Notes: generated from the letters alone by a model not told the origin. A stretch of 64,000 nucleotides of DNA from Methanococcoides seepicolus (GCF_023684405.1 NZ_JAGSOI010000005.1:1-64000); one strand, 5' to 3'; positions 14,283 to 24,067 are shown, counted from the stretch's first letter. Made by a program: numbers and translations.

Positions 14283-17105
14283 TCAAAAACCTTCGATAGC
14301 ACCAATTTCCCCCTGATATCTTGCAACCGCTTTTGGAGCACCTTTCAGAAGCTTCCTTACCCGGTTATAGACACTCGGAACCTTTTCAGAATCCAATTCC
14401 TTCAACATCTGTGCAAGGATATCCACCAGAGGCACATGGTATACATCTTCCATCAGATCTATATTGGCAAACACGTTCAGCATGTTAGTAGTACTATATT
14501 CATTAACATTAGAGAGCTTGAACAGTATCTCACGAAGCAGTTCACGTCCAGCTTCTGTTTGCAGAGATATTTTTCGGTTCCTCGCAAACCCACCATAAAG
14601 AGCACGCTGGTCATTTGCCTGCTCAATACGGAACGATTCGGAGACTTCGATCTGCCTGACAAGAGATACAGCATCCGTACTACTGTTTCCTGCGACTATT
14701 GACAAGAAAGCCTCCCAGGCGACAAGGTTCTTTTTCGACTCTTCCATGAACATTTCAAGCAGTTCCATCTTATCATCGGCAGAACTGTTGATGTAACGAT
14801 CAAAGGCTGCAAGCTTGTCACTTGCACAAGAAGATTCATAGAACTGCTTCTTACATAACTGCTGTACAAAGGAAGTATCAAGTGTCGAAAGGATCCTCAG
14901 AACCAGATTCTTGACCTGTCTGGCCTTAATGCAACGTGCCTGCTCTTCAAGAGTATCGCTCTTAGGAACTGAAAGAGCAAGGTATTTGTGATAAACATTA
15001 AGCAAGGAAACTGTCCGGTTCTTTGCAATCTCACTAAGAGCACGTTCCTTAACATCATAAAGGAGCTGATAGCGGTGAGATAAAGATACATCCTCAACTG
15101 ATTCGAATATCGAGAGGAATTGACCGCCAACATTTCCCATAAGTTCATCATCGGTGATGAGCTCACTAAAGAGATCAATGAACATTTCAGAGACACTGGC
15201 ACCCTCGTCTGCAATGAGCTTCATCTTTTCCCGGTCCACCAGAGTGTAATACGCAACGAACCTGTTGATCATATCACTATCCTTTTCCACCTGTATGAGC
15301 AATTCATCGTCGGAAACATCACGAACGACCTTCCCATAGAACGAATATCCACGGTTCACAGAAACAAAGGCAGGCATGTCAACATTTTCCACGGAGATCT
15401 CAGCTTTTTCTGAAACTATCCATTCAGTGAATGCTGCAATATCATTTCCTTCACGGTCCACCAATGCAGCCACGAAAGGGAATTCCCAATAAGTGCTGCC
15501 TTCCGGAACGACCTGAACCAGTTCGAACTTAAATGAACGGTTCGAACTGTCATAAGAAGTATTGATGTTCAAAACAGGGAATTTGGTCTGTTTGAGCCAA
15601 TTTTTGGACATTTCTGAAAAGTCCATTCCTGAGAACTCTTCCATTGTCCTGAGCCAATCCTCACCTGTTGCATTGGAATGACTGAACTTCGTATGATAAC
15701 TATCAAGAGCACGCGCAAACGTTTCCTTACCCATTAACGTTTCAAGCATCCTGACAAATTCCGGTGCTTTCACATAGGTGACAGCAGTTATCAGGTCATT
15801 GGGATCGTTAAAGCCCTCCGGAACAATAGACATCGAAGCTGCACCGCTATCAATGGCAAAGGTACCTACTCCGGGATATAGCAGGTCCAAGACGTTCGCC
15901 AGACGGCTGTAGGTATCTCCGAAAAGGAAAGCATGGAACTGATGTTCAATGTGTACGGTCACCGCCTCATTAAGCCAGATCTCAAAAGGACTCCAGCCAG
16001 TGACCTCAGAACCATTGATATTGTGATAATATTCATGCACCTTGACACGTATCATGTATTCAAATGCAGGATCAGTGGTTTCCGGATATGGCATGATGCG
16101 ATTCGTGGTGATGGTAGTATTGCCGACATTTTCCATCCCGCCAAAATCAGAGTTCTGCATTCCGATCTCACGATAGACAGTACCGGTATATTTATAGCCC
16201 ATTTTAAGGGAGCGATCAAGCTTTTTCAGTTCATCACGAACGAACTGGAGATCTTCAGAGTCACCTTCCTTCTTCAGACCGTCCCTTGTCCTGACAAGCT
16301 CATATATCTCTTTCCTCTTGTCAAGTTCATTGTATTGTTCAGGCCCGGTGAAAAGATATGTCCACAGAACAGAATCATAGAGAACATCGAGTGCCTTTTC
16401 TGCAGGATATATATCAGATTCGGGAGGGACCAGGAACTCGAGATTGAAAGTGTCGCCACAGGGGTATTCGAATTCTCTTGTGAAAGTGCGGTAGGTACCC
16501 ACTCCCAAAAAGAAGAGATAGGTCGCCATGGGAGTGATGGAATTGTCATAGATGATCCTGGACCTGCCATTTCCGATGGAATGACGTTCTTCGATCACAT
16601 CACCATTGGTAATGAGATTGGTGTAACGTTCATCTGCAATTATTGTTGTAGTGTAAGTGCATTTTGCAGTCATGTCGTCAATGCAGGGAACCATACGCTG
16701 GAAGCCCCACTGTTGACACTGTGTTATCTGCTGAGGAGGCGCGCCTGCCGGCGTTTCGTCATAATAGAGACCTTCGAGTACATTCGAGGTTGGTCTGCAA
16801 ATGGTTTCCGTGTGAATGACAATTTCAGTGCTTTCCGGCACCATTGCAGGGAATTTGATGGAAAGTATATATTCATCCGCCCTAAAATCATAGGATATGT
16901 CATAGTCCTTGCAACTAATGTCCTTTATTTCCAGATCACGACAATTAAGGTCAAGATGATCTATCGGTTTGTCAAGGGTCTTGACCTTCAAATCGGATGT
17001 AACATATGTATGGTCATCATATACATCGAATAAAAGGTCCATGTGAATGACATTTACAGTAAGCTCCCCAAAATCTTCAGGATAATATTTGTATATACGT
17101 TCCAT
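14283..17105 (-). CDS. M1-family zinc aminopeptidase
   Basis: 940 residues, the usual length of M1 peptidases. The exopeptidase motif GGMENVGN is followed by the zinc site HEYYHN (HExxH) and, 18 residues on, WLNEAVTV with the third ligand Glu. A long alpha-helical C-terminal domain follows. It would remove N-terminal residues from peptides in the cytoplasm; no signal peptide is seen. The HEYYH box, with Tyr in both middle positions, is a mild variant of the common HExAH. AGGTG lies seven bases before ATG. Confidence 0.92.
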   Translation of the reverse strand: MERIYKYYPEDFGELTVNVIHMDLLFDVYDDHTYVTSDLKVKTLDKPIDHLDLNCRDLEIKDISCKDYDISYDFRADEYILSIKFPAMVPESTEIVIHTETICRPTSNVLEGLYYDETPAGAPPQQITQCQQWGFQRMVPCIDDMTAKCTYTTTIIADERYTNLITNGDVIEERHSIGNGRSRIIYDNSITPMATYLFFLGVGTYRTFTREFEYPCGDTFNLEFLVPPESDIYPAEKALDVLYDSVLWTYLFTGPEQYNELDKRKEIYELVRTRDGLKKEGDSEDLQFVRDELKKLDRSLKMGYKYTGTVYREIGMQNSDFGGMENVGNTTITTNRIMPYPETTDPAFEYMIRVKVHEYYHNINGSEVTGWSPFEIWLNEAVTVHIEHQFHAFLFGDTYSRLANVLDLLYPGVGTFAIDSGAASMSIVPEGFNDPNDLITAVTYVKAPEFVRMLETLMGKETFARALDSYHTKFSHSNATGEDWLRTMEEFSGMDFSEMSKNWLKQTKFPVLNINTSYDSSNRSFKFELVQVVPEGSTYWEFPFVAALVDREGNDIAAFTEWIVSEKAEISVENVDMPAFVSVNRGYSFYGKVVRDVSDDELLIQVEKDSDMINRFVAYYTLVDREKMKLIADEGASVSEMFIDLFSELITDDELMGNVGGQFLSIFESVEDVSLSHRYQLLYDVKERALSEIAKNRTVSLLNVYHKYLALSVPKSDTLEEQARCIKARQVKNLVLRILSTLDTSFVQQLCKKQFYESSCASDKLAAFDRYINSSADDKMELLEMFMEESKKNLVAWEAFLSIVAGNSSTDAVSLVRQIEVSESFRIEQANDQRALYGGFARNRKISLQTEAGRELLREILFKLSNVNEYSTTNMLNVFANIDLMEDVYHVPLVDILAQMLKELDSEKVPSVYNRVRKLLKGAPKAVARYQGEIGAIEGF

Positions 17106-17267
17106 GTGATTACACCTATTTTCCTAAAGTCATGTTAGCTTAAACATGTTTCTAAATAGTGATAGCAAAGGTCATCCAATATTCTGCAAGCGTAGGATAA
17201 AAGCAACACTTTTTCAAAGAAAAGGACACAATTATAGAAAAGAGATAACTTTTTGTTGGTGATCAGT

Positions 17268-17792
17268 TTGACAGAGCAGAAGAAAATACTCATGGTAATA
17301 GCACAGGAAAATTTCAGGGATGAAGAATTTCTTGAACCAAAGAAGGTGTTCGAGGACAGTGGTGCAAAAGTGACCGTTGCGAGCAACACCACAAAAAAAG
17401 CAAAAGGTGTGCTTGGAAAGAAAGTCAGTCCGGACATCAGCATCTCTGATGTGAACATCGATGATTATGATGCGATATCAATCACAGGAGGCGGAGGAGC
17501 AAAACAATACCTGTGGGATAATAAGGAGCTTCAGGAAATCGTAAGAAAGGCAAACGAACAGAGGAAGATCATTGGTGCCATCTGTATCGCACCTGTGGTC
17601 CTTGCCAATGCGGGATTGCTGGAAGGTAAAATGAGCACTGTTTTCAAGAACGAGGAAACTGTGAAGATCCTGAAGGACAATGGTGCGAAATACAGGGATA
17701 AAGATGTCATGGTCGATGGGAATATCATAACTGGCAGGGATCCAAACGCTGCCAGCAAATACGGACAAGCTGTGATAAAGGCTTTGAAGTAA
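17268..17792 (+). CDS. DJ-1/PfpI-family protein
   Basis: About 174 residues. The nucleophile elbow GAICIAPVVLA carries the reactive Cys, and FRDEEFLEPKKVFEDSG supplies the family's acidic residue. Members act as deglycases, chaperones or peptidases; the exact activity is unresolved. TTG at 17268 is chosen because GGTGA (17258-17262) sits five bases ahead; the TTG at 17253 would overlap that site. Confidence 0.88.
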   Translation: MTEQKKILMVIAQENFRDEEFLEPKKVFEDSGAKVTVASNTTKKAKGVLGKKVSPDISISDVNIDDYDAISITGGGGAKQYLWDNKELQEIVRKANEQRKIIGAICIAPVVLANAGLLEGKMSTVFKNEETVKILKDNGAKYRDKDVMVDGNIITGRDPNAASKYGQAVIKALK

Positions 17793-17843
17793 ATAATACA
17801 GTAAAAGTAGTTAAGAAAAGGATAGAAGGAGAGGGATCCAATA

Positions 17844-19052
17844 TTAGTGCCCTTTCCTTACAATAAAAGCCACTGCAGCAAAAAGTGCTATTGAGATGAA
17901 AGCACTGAACCCAGGAACCGGTTTTCCAGCTTCATCGGAACCATCGCCTGCAATTATGACCTTGTTGAACAGTTCTTCTGCGGCCACAAGGTCATTTGTA
18001 GCAGTTTCAAGGTTGTGGATTCCAAGGCTTCCATCATTCTCTATTTTTGTCAGATAAAATTGACCGTTGTTGTAGTTGACCCTTTGCTCCTCGTATGCAT
18101 CAGTACCATTGATGCTCTCAAGTGCATTGCCTGCTTTTTCTTTCAAAGAGTTCAGAGCGGAGATGTGGGATGCAATAGGTGCCTGCTTTTTTTCTATCAA
18201 TGAGGGGAGAGACGACCGATGACAGAGGCTACAGTTGTTCCCGGAATCGGGATTCGACAATAGTACCGCATCAAAGTCAAAAGTGTGACCGGTTTCAACA
18301 ACTTCATCAGTAGATATTTCCACCATGTGGCAATCGACACAACCGATAGAAGTAGGATGTGTGCCATCCACATATCCGGAAGTGCTCACCAATTCCCACT
18401 GTGCATGTCTTACTATCGGGGTGTTACCGTCCATGACCGCACCTTCGGTGTTATGGCAGTTCCCGCACAGAAGGATCGAATCATCGATACGGGGGCCAGT
18501 ATCGTGAGGATCATGACATGCAGCACATGAAATTGCCCATTCCTCCACCACTTCAAGATCATGAATGCTTTCCTCATCCAGAGCATAAGGTTCAGCGTCT
18601 GCGATGTTCAATATGCCCCCATCAGTGCTCTTGCATGCAACACATGATGCTCCACGATGCAGGATATAAGGCTCGGCAACATCCGTTGGTTCTGAATGGC
18701 TTGCAATAGCCTCTATATCGAAGTCAGCTTCACCGAATTCGTTCCATTCATCATAGATCCCTGAATGGCAGTCCCCACAGACTTCAGAGGAAAGGCTGAC
18801 GTTAGGCGAGGACGTGAACGGCGCAGAGATATGAGCATCAAAACCGCCTGGTGATGTAGTATGACATATCTCACAGGATGCAGACCCGTGAGGTGATGAG
18901 CTCCAGACTGCATAAGTTTCCCCATGGCAGTCGCCGCATTCTTCAAAGTCTACCGCCCCCACAACAGTTGTTAAAAATAGCAATACTGTTGTAACTACTA
19001 CTATTGATCTTAAGATTTCCCCCATCATATGAATCATTTTAATATTGGACAT
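17844..19052 (-). CDS. Surface octaheme cytochrome c with a CxxCK heme
   Basis: 402 residues. A signal peptide (to about 33) precedes eight haem motifs: CxxCH at 39, 60, 92, 176, 196, 238 and 274, and CVACK at 137-141. A lysine-ligated haem in fourth position is the catalytic arrangement of octaheme nitrite reductases; NrfA has it at haem 1. GCVDCHM and the C-terminal helices with SLGIHNLETA also resemble that superfamily. The tail PVPGFSAF plus hydrophobic helix plus RKGH is a PGF-CTERM-like archaeosortase signal, so the protein is probably anchored outside the cell. It is shorter than characterised octaheme reductases. Nitrite, hydroxylamine or sulfite reduction, or pure electron transfer, are all possible. 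Start among four clustered ATGs is uncertain. Confidence 0.85.
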   Translation of the reverse strand: MSNIKMIHMMGEILRSIVVVTTVLLFLTTVVGAVDFEECGDCHGETYAVWSSSPHGSASCEICHTTSPGGFDAHISAPFTSSPNVSLSSEVCGDCHSGIYDEWNEFGEADFDIEAIASHSEPTDVAEPYILHRGASCVACKSTDGGILNIADAEPYALDEESIHDLEVVEEWAISCAACHDPHDTGPRIDDSILLCGNCHNTEGAVMDGNTPIVRHAQWELVSTSGYVDGTHPTSIGCVDCHMVEISTDEVVETGHTFDFDAVLLSNPDSGNNCSLCHRSSLPSLIEKKQAPIASHISALNSLKEKAGNALESINGTDAYEEQRVNYNNGQFYLTKIENDGSLGIHNLETATNDLVAAEELFNKVIIAGDGSDEAGKPVPGFSAFISIALFAAVAFIVRKGH

Positions 19053-19118
19053 TCAGAACATATAAAGATTTCTGACACAGATTTCAGATCAGAGAGAACA
19101 TAACGTTAAAGCGAATAG

Positions 19119-19244
19119 GATGCTTGTCGTGAATGTGGGAAACAAGGCCTTTCATATGATAGCACAAAGGAGCTTGTTTCAAAACTTAAGAAGCATGGTG
19201 ATCTGTTGGCTGTTAATACAGAGTTGTTTAGGATGGGGAGTTAA
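19119..19244 (+). pseudogene. Short coding remnant with CxxC
   Basis: A 41-codon open stretch reads DACRECGKQGL and ends in AVNTELFRMGS before TAA. It has no start codon and in-frame stops just upstream. It looks like the tail of a lost gene; I do not recognise the family. Confidence 0.25.
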
Positions 19245-19280
19245 ATATCTTGCAACTAACTTTAATGACTTATTTTTATT

Positions 19281-20723
19281 TTATGGTAAATAATAAGTTA
19301 GCAGTTGCCTTGCCATTCCTGAAACCAGTGACGTAATAGTATCAATCTGACTTAATATTAAAATTACTTGTATAACTGTAAGAATAATTATAAAAATTGT
19401 TAAATTTTTAACAGATTTTTGTATTTTCTTGTTGTAATAAATGTTTTTTAGTGCTAAGTTGCTGCTAGAATGTTTATTTAATATACTAACATACGATTCT
19501 ATATACTTAATATTTGAATTAATCATTTTGTTAATTTGATCGTCAAATAAGTAATTATGTGGTTCGTTTAGTTCACGAAAATCATGATATTTTCTTGTAG
19601 AAGTCATGACGAATTTTTGAAATTCTACTTTAAATCTTTCAAAATTGAAAATGTACTTGATAATTAGTTCCCTATTAGAGATTACTTGATCAAATTCGTT
19701 TTTATTTATGTGTTCTAGTTCATTAGATATCAATAATTGATGACTTGTACCTTTTCTTTTCTCTACTTCCACCCATCTATCAAAACCAATGAGTTCAAAT
19801 GTTATTTCACTCATTAGAGGGTACTGGATAAAGTGTTTTATATCAGAGTATCCATTATCCGCATTTGCATTTTTTCGATTTGCAAGTAGGGAATAGTTTG
19901 AATATAAATTATAAGTATATGCATTTATTGCAAAAATATAGTTGTTGAATTTATATAATGGATAAATGCTTGTAGGAATGTCTAAACACTGGAGAAAATG
20001 ACTATTATCTGCTAACCACTGACGTGTTTCTTCTAACTCCAGTGGATAATTTATAGAAAATAGATCAATTGAAGGAACATATGATATATCCTCTTTAGAC
20101 AAAGTAAAGAAGCTACCTTCGAAATATGATGACAAAAAATTAATGATCTTAGTTTTGAGTTCCTGTTTAATTTGATTTATTTTTTGAAATTTTATGTTGT
20201 TTGGTGAAGTAGTTGATGTGTAGGTTCCGTCTAATAATTTGAATTCTTCTATTTTTTCACCAAAAGTAGAATATAAAATGTCATTAATTTTTTCAGAGAT
20301 ATTAGGGTTTAAAGAGGTATGGATTTGTAAATGTATAGCTGATGGTAGAGTAACGTTTAAGGTTATTACAATGCCTACAAATTCGGGGTCTAGTTTTTGG
20401 GTAACTGCCCTTTCACCTTTACTAACTTCTTTAGCTAGTATAGTTGGAAGAATAATGGTTCTTTGAAATGCATTTTGTTTATTGTTGTCAAGTAGTTCTC
20501 TGTATTTTAATTCATTTTTATCAAAATTATTTAGACCTGAATACAATCGATCCAATGAGTTGAAAAAAGAATCCCATTTCTCAATAAAAATAATCTCAGA
20601 TAGAATAATTGAATCATAGTACACTTTTTCATTATTAGGAGGATAGCACATTTCATTAAGTTGCTTAATAGTGTCTTTTCTTGAGTTACACGTATAACTG
20701 CCAGATGATATTTTATCACTCAT
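19281..20723 (-). CDS. AT-rich orphan protein with C-terminal membrane helix
   Basis: About 480 residues. No family recognised. The protein is rich in Asn, Ile, Lys, Ser and Tyr, and its gene is much more AT-rich than its neighbours, which suggests recent transfer. The body looks soluble and helical, with a Tyr/Asn-rich centre; one strong hydrophobic segment (FIIILTVIQVILILSQI) lies near residue 455, so it is probably tail-anchored or membrane-attached with the body inside. ATG at 20723 is preferred to the GTG at 20732. It stands alone between a cytochrome gene and tRNA-Ser. Confidence 0.7.
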   Translation of the reverse strand: MSDKISSGSYTCNSRKDTIKQLNEMCYPPNNEKVYYDSIILSEIIFIEKWDSFFNSLDRLYSGLNNFDKNELKYRELLDNNKQNAFQRTIILPTILAKEVSKGERAVTQKLDPEFVGIVITLNVTLPSAIHLQIHTSLNPNISEKINDILYSTFGEKIEEFKLLDGTYTSTTSPNNIKFQKINQIKQELKTKIINFLSSYFEGSFFTLSKEDISYVPSIDLFSINYPLELEETRQWLADNSHFLQCLDIPTSIYPLYKFNNYIFAINAYTYNLYSNYSLLANRKNANADNGYSDIKHFIQYPLMSEITFELIGFDRWVEVEKRKGTSHQLLISNELEHINKNEFDQVISNRELIIKYIFNFERFKVEFQKFVMTSTRKYHDFRELNEPHNYLFDDQINKMINSNIKYIESYVSILNKHSSSNLALKNIYYNKKIQKSVKNLTIFIIILTVIQVILILSQIDTITSLVSGMARQLLTYYLP

Positions 20724-20732
20724 TTTTACCAC

Positions 20733-21118
20733 ATTATTTTAACTATTAAAGCACAAACATTTTCAGAGATTATATTTCCATCACAATATAGAAGTAATCT
20801 GGTTTTTCTTTCCGAAATAAGATTAATTCATTTCTAGAATGTTAACAATAAATATGTGGTGTTATAAAAATTTTTGTGTTTTGTTTATATTAAAATCATA
20901 AATTTTAGTTTAGAAAATTTGCCTGTTAAATTGAACAATTTCTCAATTTTCCTTCTATCCTGTTATACTTAAGAATATACTCCCCATCTGAATCCTAATC
21001 TACATGGAAGAGGGACAAAAATACTACAATTACTAATATCTACTTTAATATATGGAATTAAGTACAATCAAAATAAGTAGATCGATCACATCAAAAAAAG
21101 CACTCAAAAAGAATTATA
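20733..21118. other. AT-rich intergenic region
   Basis: No gene, repeat or clear promoter is visible beyond generally TATA-like sequence. It separates the orphan gene from the 3' end of tRNA-Ser. I looked for a second copy of the tRNA 3' end, as an integration scar, and saw none. Confidence 0.4.
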
Positions 21119-21201
21119 CGCCGAGGGGGAGATTCGAACTCCCGAGGGGTCAAGCCCCACAAGCTTTCCAGGCTTGCGCCCTACCACTAGACTACCTCGG
21201 C
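21119..21201 (-). tRNA. tRNA-Ser (GGA)
   Basis: Minus strand begins GCCGAGGTAGTCTAGTGG. Anticodon stem CAAGC/GCTTG closes the loop CTGGAAA, anticodon GGA. A long variable arm (GGGGC/ACCCC type) and T-arm GGGAG-TTCGAAT-CTCCC follow, and the acceptor ends CCTCGGC-G. CCA is not encoded, unlike the two tRNA-Leu genes. Confidence 0.93.
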
Positions 21202-21230
21202 AAAAATGCCAGATTCGTGCTGACCGGCGT

Positions 21231-22226
21231 TTATTTCGCCTTCCAGCACCTTGGATAAATAGCGGCATCCATTATTACCCTTTCGGTCACACAAGCTATG
21301 CCGTGACTTTCATTTTCAAGTTCATTTGCATCCATAGAGGACTTGCAAAGTGCCACAGCTTCCCCTTTTAGAGTGAAAACGGCAATTATGTCATCTTTTT
21401 TGATGCATTTACTAAATGAAACGATCCCCGGAACTGCAAGGGAAGCACCCCTGCAAACAGCATCTACAGCAGTATCACGTACGATGATTTTCGGCAGATG
21501 GGACAGACCATCTTCCATTGGACGTACCAATTTGCGTAGTTCAGACTCATCGCCATCTTCCTGCCAGTACACGCATGCATCCTTGAGGTCATATAATGAT
21601 ACAAGAGTATCTTCCCTGAACGGACCTGTTCCGGTTCTGCGAAGCTGCTTCATGTGTCCGCCACAACCAAGGACCAGACCTATGTCATGACAGAGCTTAC
21701 GAAGATACGTACCTGCCTCACAGCCCACCCTCATGAGCACTTCTCTGCCTTCGATCTCAAGGACATCGAGGTAATAGATGTTCCTGATCCTCAATTGTCT
21801 TTTAACAGCGGAGATAATTGGAGGGGTCTGGTAGATAGGACCTGTGAATTCTTTGCATGCTTTTCGGATCTTCCTTTCAGGAATGTCATCATGCAAATGC
21901 ATAACACATATGTACTCTTTTCCGGAAAGACGCAGAGCTGAGATAGCTTTTGTTGCCTTGCCAAGCATCACGGGGAGCAGACCTGTTACGTGTGGGTCAA
22001 GTGACCCGGAATGTCCAGCTTTTTTTACACCGAGCATATCCCGTACCCATGCTGTGACCTCGTGACTTGTCGGACCTGTTGCCTTATCGAGGTTCACAAC
22101 ACCCATGTTGATGTACTCGAGGATCGGCCGGTCCCGGGGAAGACAGCCGTATGCTGCATTGGTAGTTGTGTGGAACTTTTCCACCATTATATCCACATCT
22201 TTGGAAAAACGTTTAGATGAAACCAT
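21231..22226 (-). CDS. cbf5: tRNA/rRNA pseudouridine synthase Cbf5 (archaeal TruB)
   Basis: 331 residues. The TruB catalytic motif HSGSLDPHVTGLLP supplies the catalytic Asp; VNLDKATGPTSHEV opens the domain; a C-terminal PUA domain covers about residues 240-320. It is the enzyme of H/ACA guide RNPs (with Gar1, Nop10, L7Ae) and also makes tRNA pseudouridine 55. Last gene of the long r-protein operon; rpl14e, often just before cbf5 in other archaea, is absent here. GGAG sits nine bases before ATG. Confidence 0.95.
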   Translation of the reverse strand: MVSSKRFSKDVDIMVEKFHTTTNAAYGCLPRDRPILEYINMGVVNLDKATGPTSHEVTAWVRDMLGVKKAGHSGSLDPHVTGLLPVMLGKATKAISALRLSGKEYICVMHLHDDIPERKIRKACKEFTGPIYQTPPIISAVKRQLRIRNIYYLDVLEIEGREVLMRVGCEAGTYLRKLCHDIGLVLGCGGHMKQLRRTGTGPFREDTLVSLYDLKDACVYWQEDGDESELRKLVRPMEDGLSHLPKIIVRDTAVDAVCRGASLAVPGIVSFSKCIKKDDIIAVFTLKGEAVALCKSSMDANELENESHGIACVTERVIMDAAIYPRCWKAK

Positions 22227-22248
22227 GAACTAAAAACTCCATTGATAA

Positions 22249-22776
22249 TTAAAAACTGCCACAGGCATCAATTGCTTTCTTAAGCATGTCTGTGATCACA
22301 AACTGATCCCAGCGACTGGAATCGACCACTAGGTCATAGACAGAGAGATCATTGATATCAATGGAATGAATCTCTTTGTAACGAAGAGCTTCTGAAGCTT
22401 CGCGCTCTACAGTTTCTTGCATGCGCACTTCAAAAGAAGAACCTTCCCTGTCAACTATTCTCTTAACACGCACTTCAAGAGGGGCTTTTATCCATATTTT
22501 AAGCGCTTTTTTTGCCATTTGACCGGCAAGTCTGCCCTCGAGTATAAGATTATCTGAAGAATTAGCTATATCCGATTGTCTCTTATCTATCTCGACATCA
22601 ATACTTGGATCGGATTCCGCGAGACGACCGAATTCAGCAAGGGTCACACCACGTTCTTTTGCAAGACCCCTGAAAACATCACCTGCGGATATCACCTCCA
22701 CAGAATAATGTTCGGCCAGCAGCTTCCCCACAGTAGTGGTTCCACTGCCAGGCAAGCCACTAATAGTCAGTAGCAT
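22249..22776 (-). CDS. cmk: Cytidylate kinase
   Basis: 175 residues, the short archaeal type. P-loop GLPGSGTTTVG at the N-terminus, then SAGDVFR and a nucleotide-binding core with EGRLAG and REGSSFEVR. It phosphorylates CMP/dCMP with ATP. It starts two bases after the EMC3-like gene ends and precedes cbf5 by 22 bp. Confidence 0.92.
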   Translation of the reverse strand: MLLTISGLPGSGTTTVGKLLAEHYSVEVISAGDVFRGLAKERGVTLAEFGRLAESDPSIDVEIDKRQSDIANSSDNLILEGRLAGQMAKKALKIWIKAPLEVRVKRIVDREGSSFEVRMQETVEREASEALRYKEIHSIDINDLSVYDLVVDSSRWDQFVITDMLKKAIDACGSF

Positions 22777-22778
22777 AC

Positions 22779-23399
22779 TTAGACGCCACCGATATTAAGT
22801 GCTTTACGTACTACCTGACTAATAGCCAGTGATGTAATGAAATACCAGAAGATCCAGTACTGGATAGGACCTATTACCGTCTCGACCAATACCTGTTCTC
22901 CCCAGAATGGAAATACAAGGAATGCACCCGGATGACCACTTATGTAGTGGTATGCCCACATGAAGAGTGGGAGAGATATTATACTGATGTATGCCATTGG
23001 CTTGAACTGTTGTTTTGACATCTCCATCTGGTCGCCCATCATATCAGCACGCTGCTCTTCCAGTTTTTTCACCATATAGGTGTTCTGGGAAAGCTGTGCT
23101 TCCCGGAATTCCTTCTGGAATGACTTCATGCGCTCCTGTGTGTTGCGCATCAGGTCCCAGTCAATTGTATATTTCTGTATGAGGGATGCATAAAGAGCAG
23201 TTATAGCTGCCATTATGAACAGCATTATGTGGAAGTTACCTTCACCGACCATCATACTGATAGGGTCCATAAAGACACCCATGATGGCACCTATGGCCTC
23301 CCTACCATCCTCCCCAAGTACGACAATGCCTATCATTAAAGAAATACCGACCGCCAGAACAAACTTTTCTGCGGTCTTTTTGAAATTAGAATCTGCCAT
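22779..23399 (-). CDS. EMC3/TMCO1 (DUF106) membrane insertase-like protein
   Basis: 206 residues with three to four membrane helices and a cytoplasmic coiled coil (RMKSFQKEFREAQ...) between the first two, the pattern of the Oxa1-superfamily DUF106 proteins. The archaeal member sits beside secY and adk and is thought to help insert membrane proteins. The position in the secY operon supports the call; rpl34e, found here in some archaea, is absent. Confidence 0.9.
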   Translation of the reverse strand: MADSNFKKTAEKFVLAVGISLMIGIVVLGEDGREAIGAIMGVFMDPISMMVGEGNFHIMLFIMAAITALYASLIQKYTIDWDLMRNTQERMKSFQKEFREAQLSQNTYMVKKLEEQRADMMGDQMEMSKQQFKPMAYISIISLPLFMWAYHYISGHPGAFLVFPFWGEQVLVETVIGPIQYWIFWYFITSLAISQVVRKALNIGGV

Positions 23400-23419
23400 G
23401 CGTCACACCTGTTTTTCGT

Positions 23420-24067
23420 TTATTTGTACTGATCAAGGATATTACAGATATCCGAAAATACCCGATCTATTGCACCAGTACCGTCGATGTCCACAAGAAG
23501 ACCTTTCTCCTTATAATAGTTAATGAGAGGTTGGGTCTTTTCCTTGTATGAATCAAGTCTCTGACGAATAACATCTTCCTTATCATCATCACGCTGGTAA
23601 AGCTCTGCACCACATGCATCACAGACATTCTCCTTTTCAGGAGGGTTGAACTTCATGTGATAACTTTCACCGCATGTACACATGTGCCTGCCACAAAGGC
23701 GGGTGACAAGCTCCTCATCGGCAACATCGATGTTCAGCACAACCTCTAAAGGCATGCCGATCACCTCAAGAATAGCAGATAAAGCATCTGCCTGAGGAGT
23801 TGTCCTTGGATAACCATCGAGAAGATAGCCAGGCTTACAATCGGATTCAGCCAGACGGTTCTTTATGATACCAATAAGTACATCATCAGGAACCAGTTCG
23901 CCTTTATCCATGTAGCCCTTTGCTTCTTTACCAAGTTCAGTACCATCACGTACATTGGCCCTCAGAATATCACCAGTAGATATGTGAGGGATCTGATAGT
24001 GCTTAGCGAGTTCTTTGGCCTGGGTGCCTTTTCCTGCACCCGGTGGACCAAACAATACAACATTCAT
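23420..24067 (-). CDS. adk: Adenylate kinase
   Basis: 215 residues. P-loop FGPPGAGKGTQ, the DGYPRT box, and a zinc-binding LID with CxxC pairs (CGRHMCTCG and CDACG), so it is the bacterial-like long type rather than the short trimeric archaeal type. It interconverts ATP+AMP and 2 ADP. ATG 24067 follows GGAG by eight bases; the codon before it is a TTG and less likely. Between secY and the EMC3-like gene. Confidence 0.95.
   Translation of the reverse strand: MNVVLFGPPGAGKGTQAKELAKHYQIPHISTGDILRANVRDGTELGKEAKGYMDKGELVPDDVLIGIIKNRLAESDCKPGYLLDGYPRTTPQADALSAILEVIGMPLEVVLNIDVADEELVTRLCGRHMCTCGESYHMKFNPPEKENVCDACGAELYQRDDDKEDVIRQRLDSYKEKTQPLINYYKEKGLLVDIDGTGAIDRVFSDICNILDQYK

Noticed and set aside
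15933-17033. 366-residue open frame antisense to the aminopeptidase
   Set aside because: It lies wholly opposite a clear M1 peptidase with intact motifs and has no recognisable domain; it is a codon-bias shadow.
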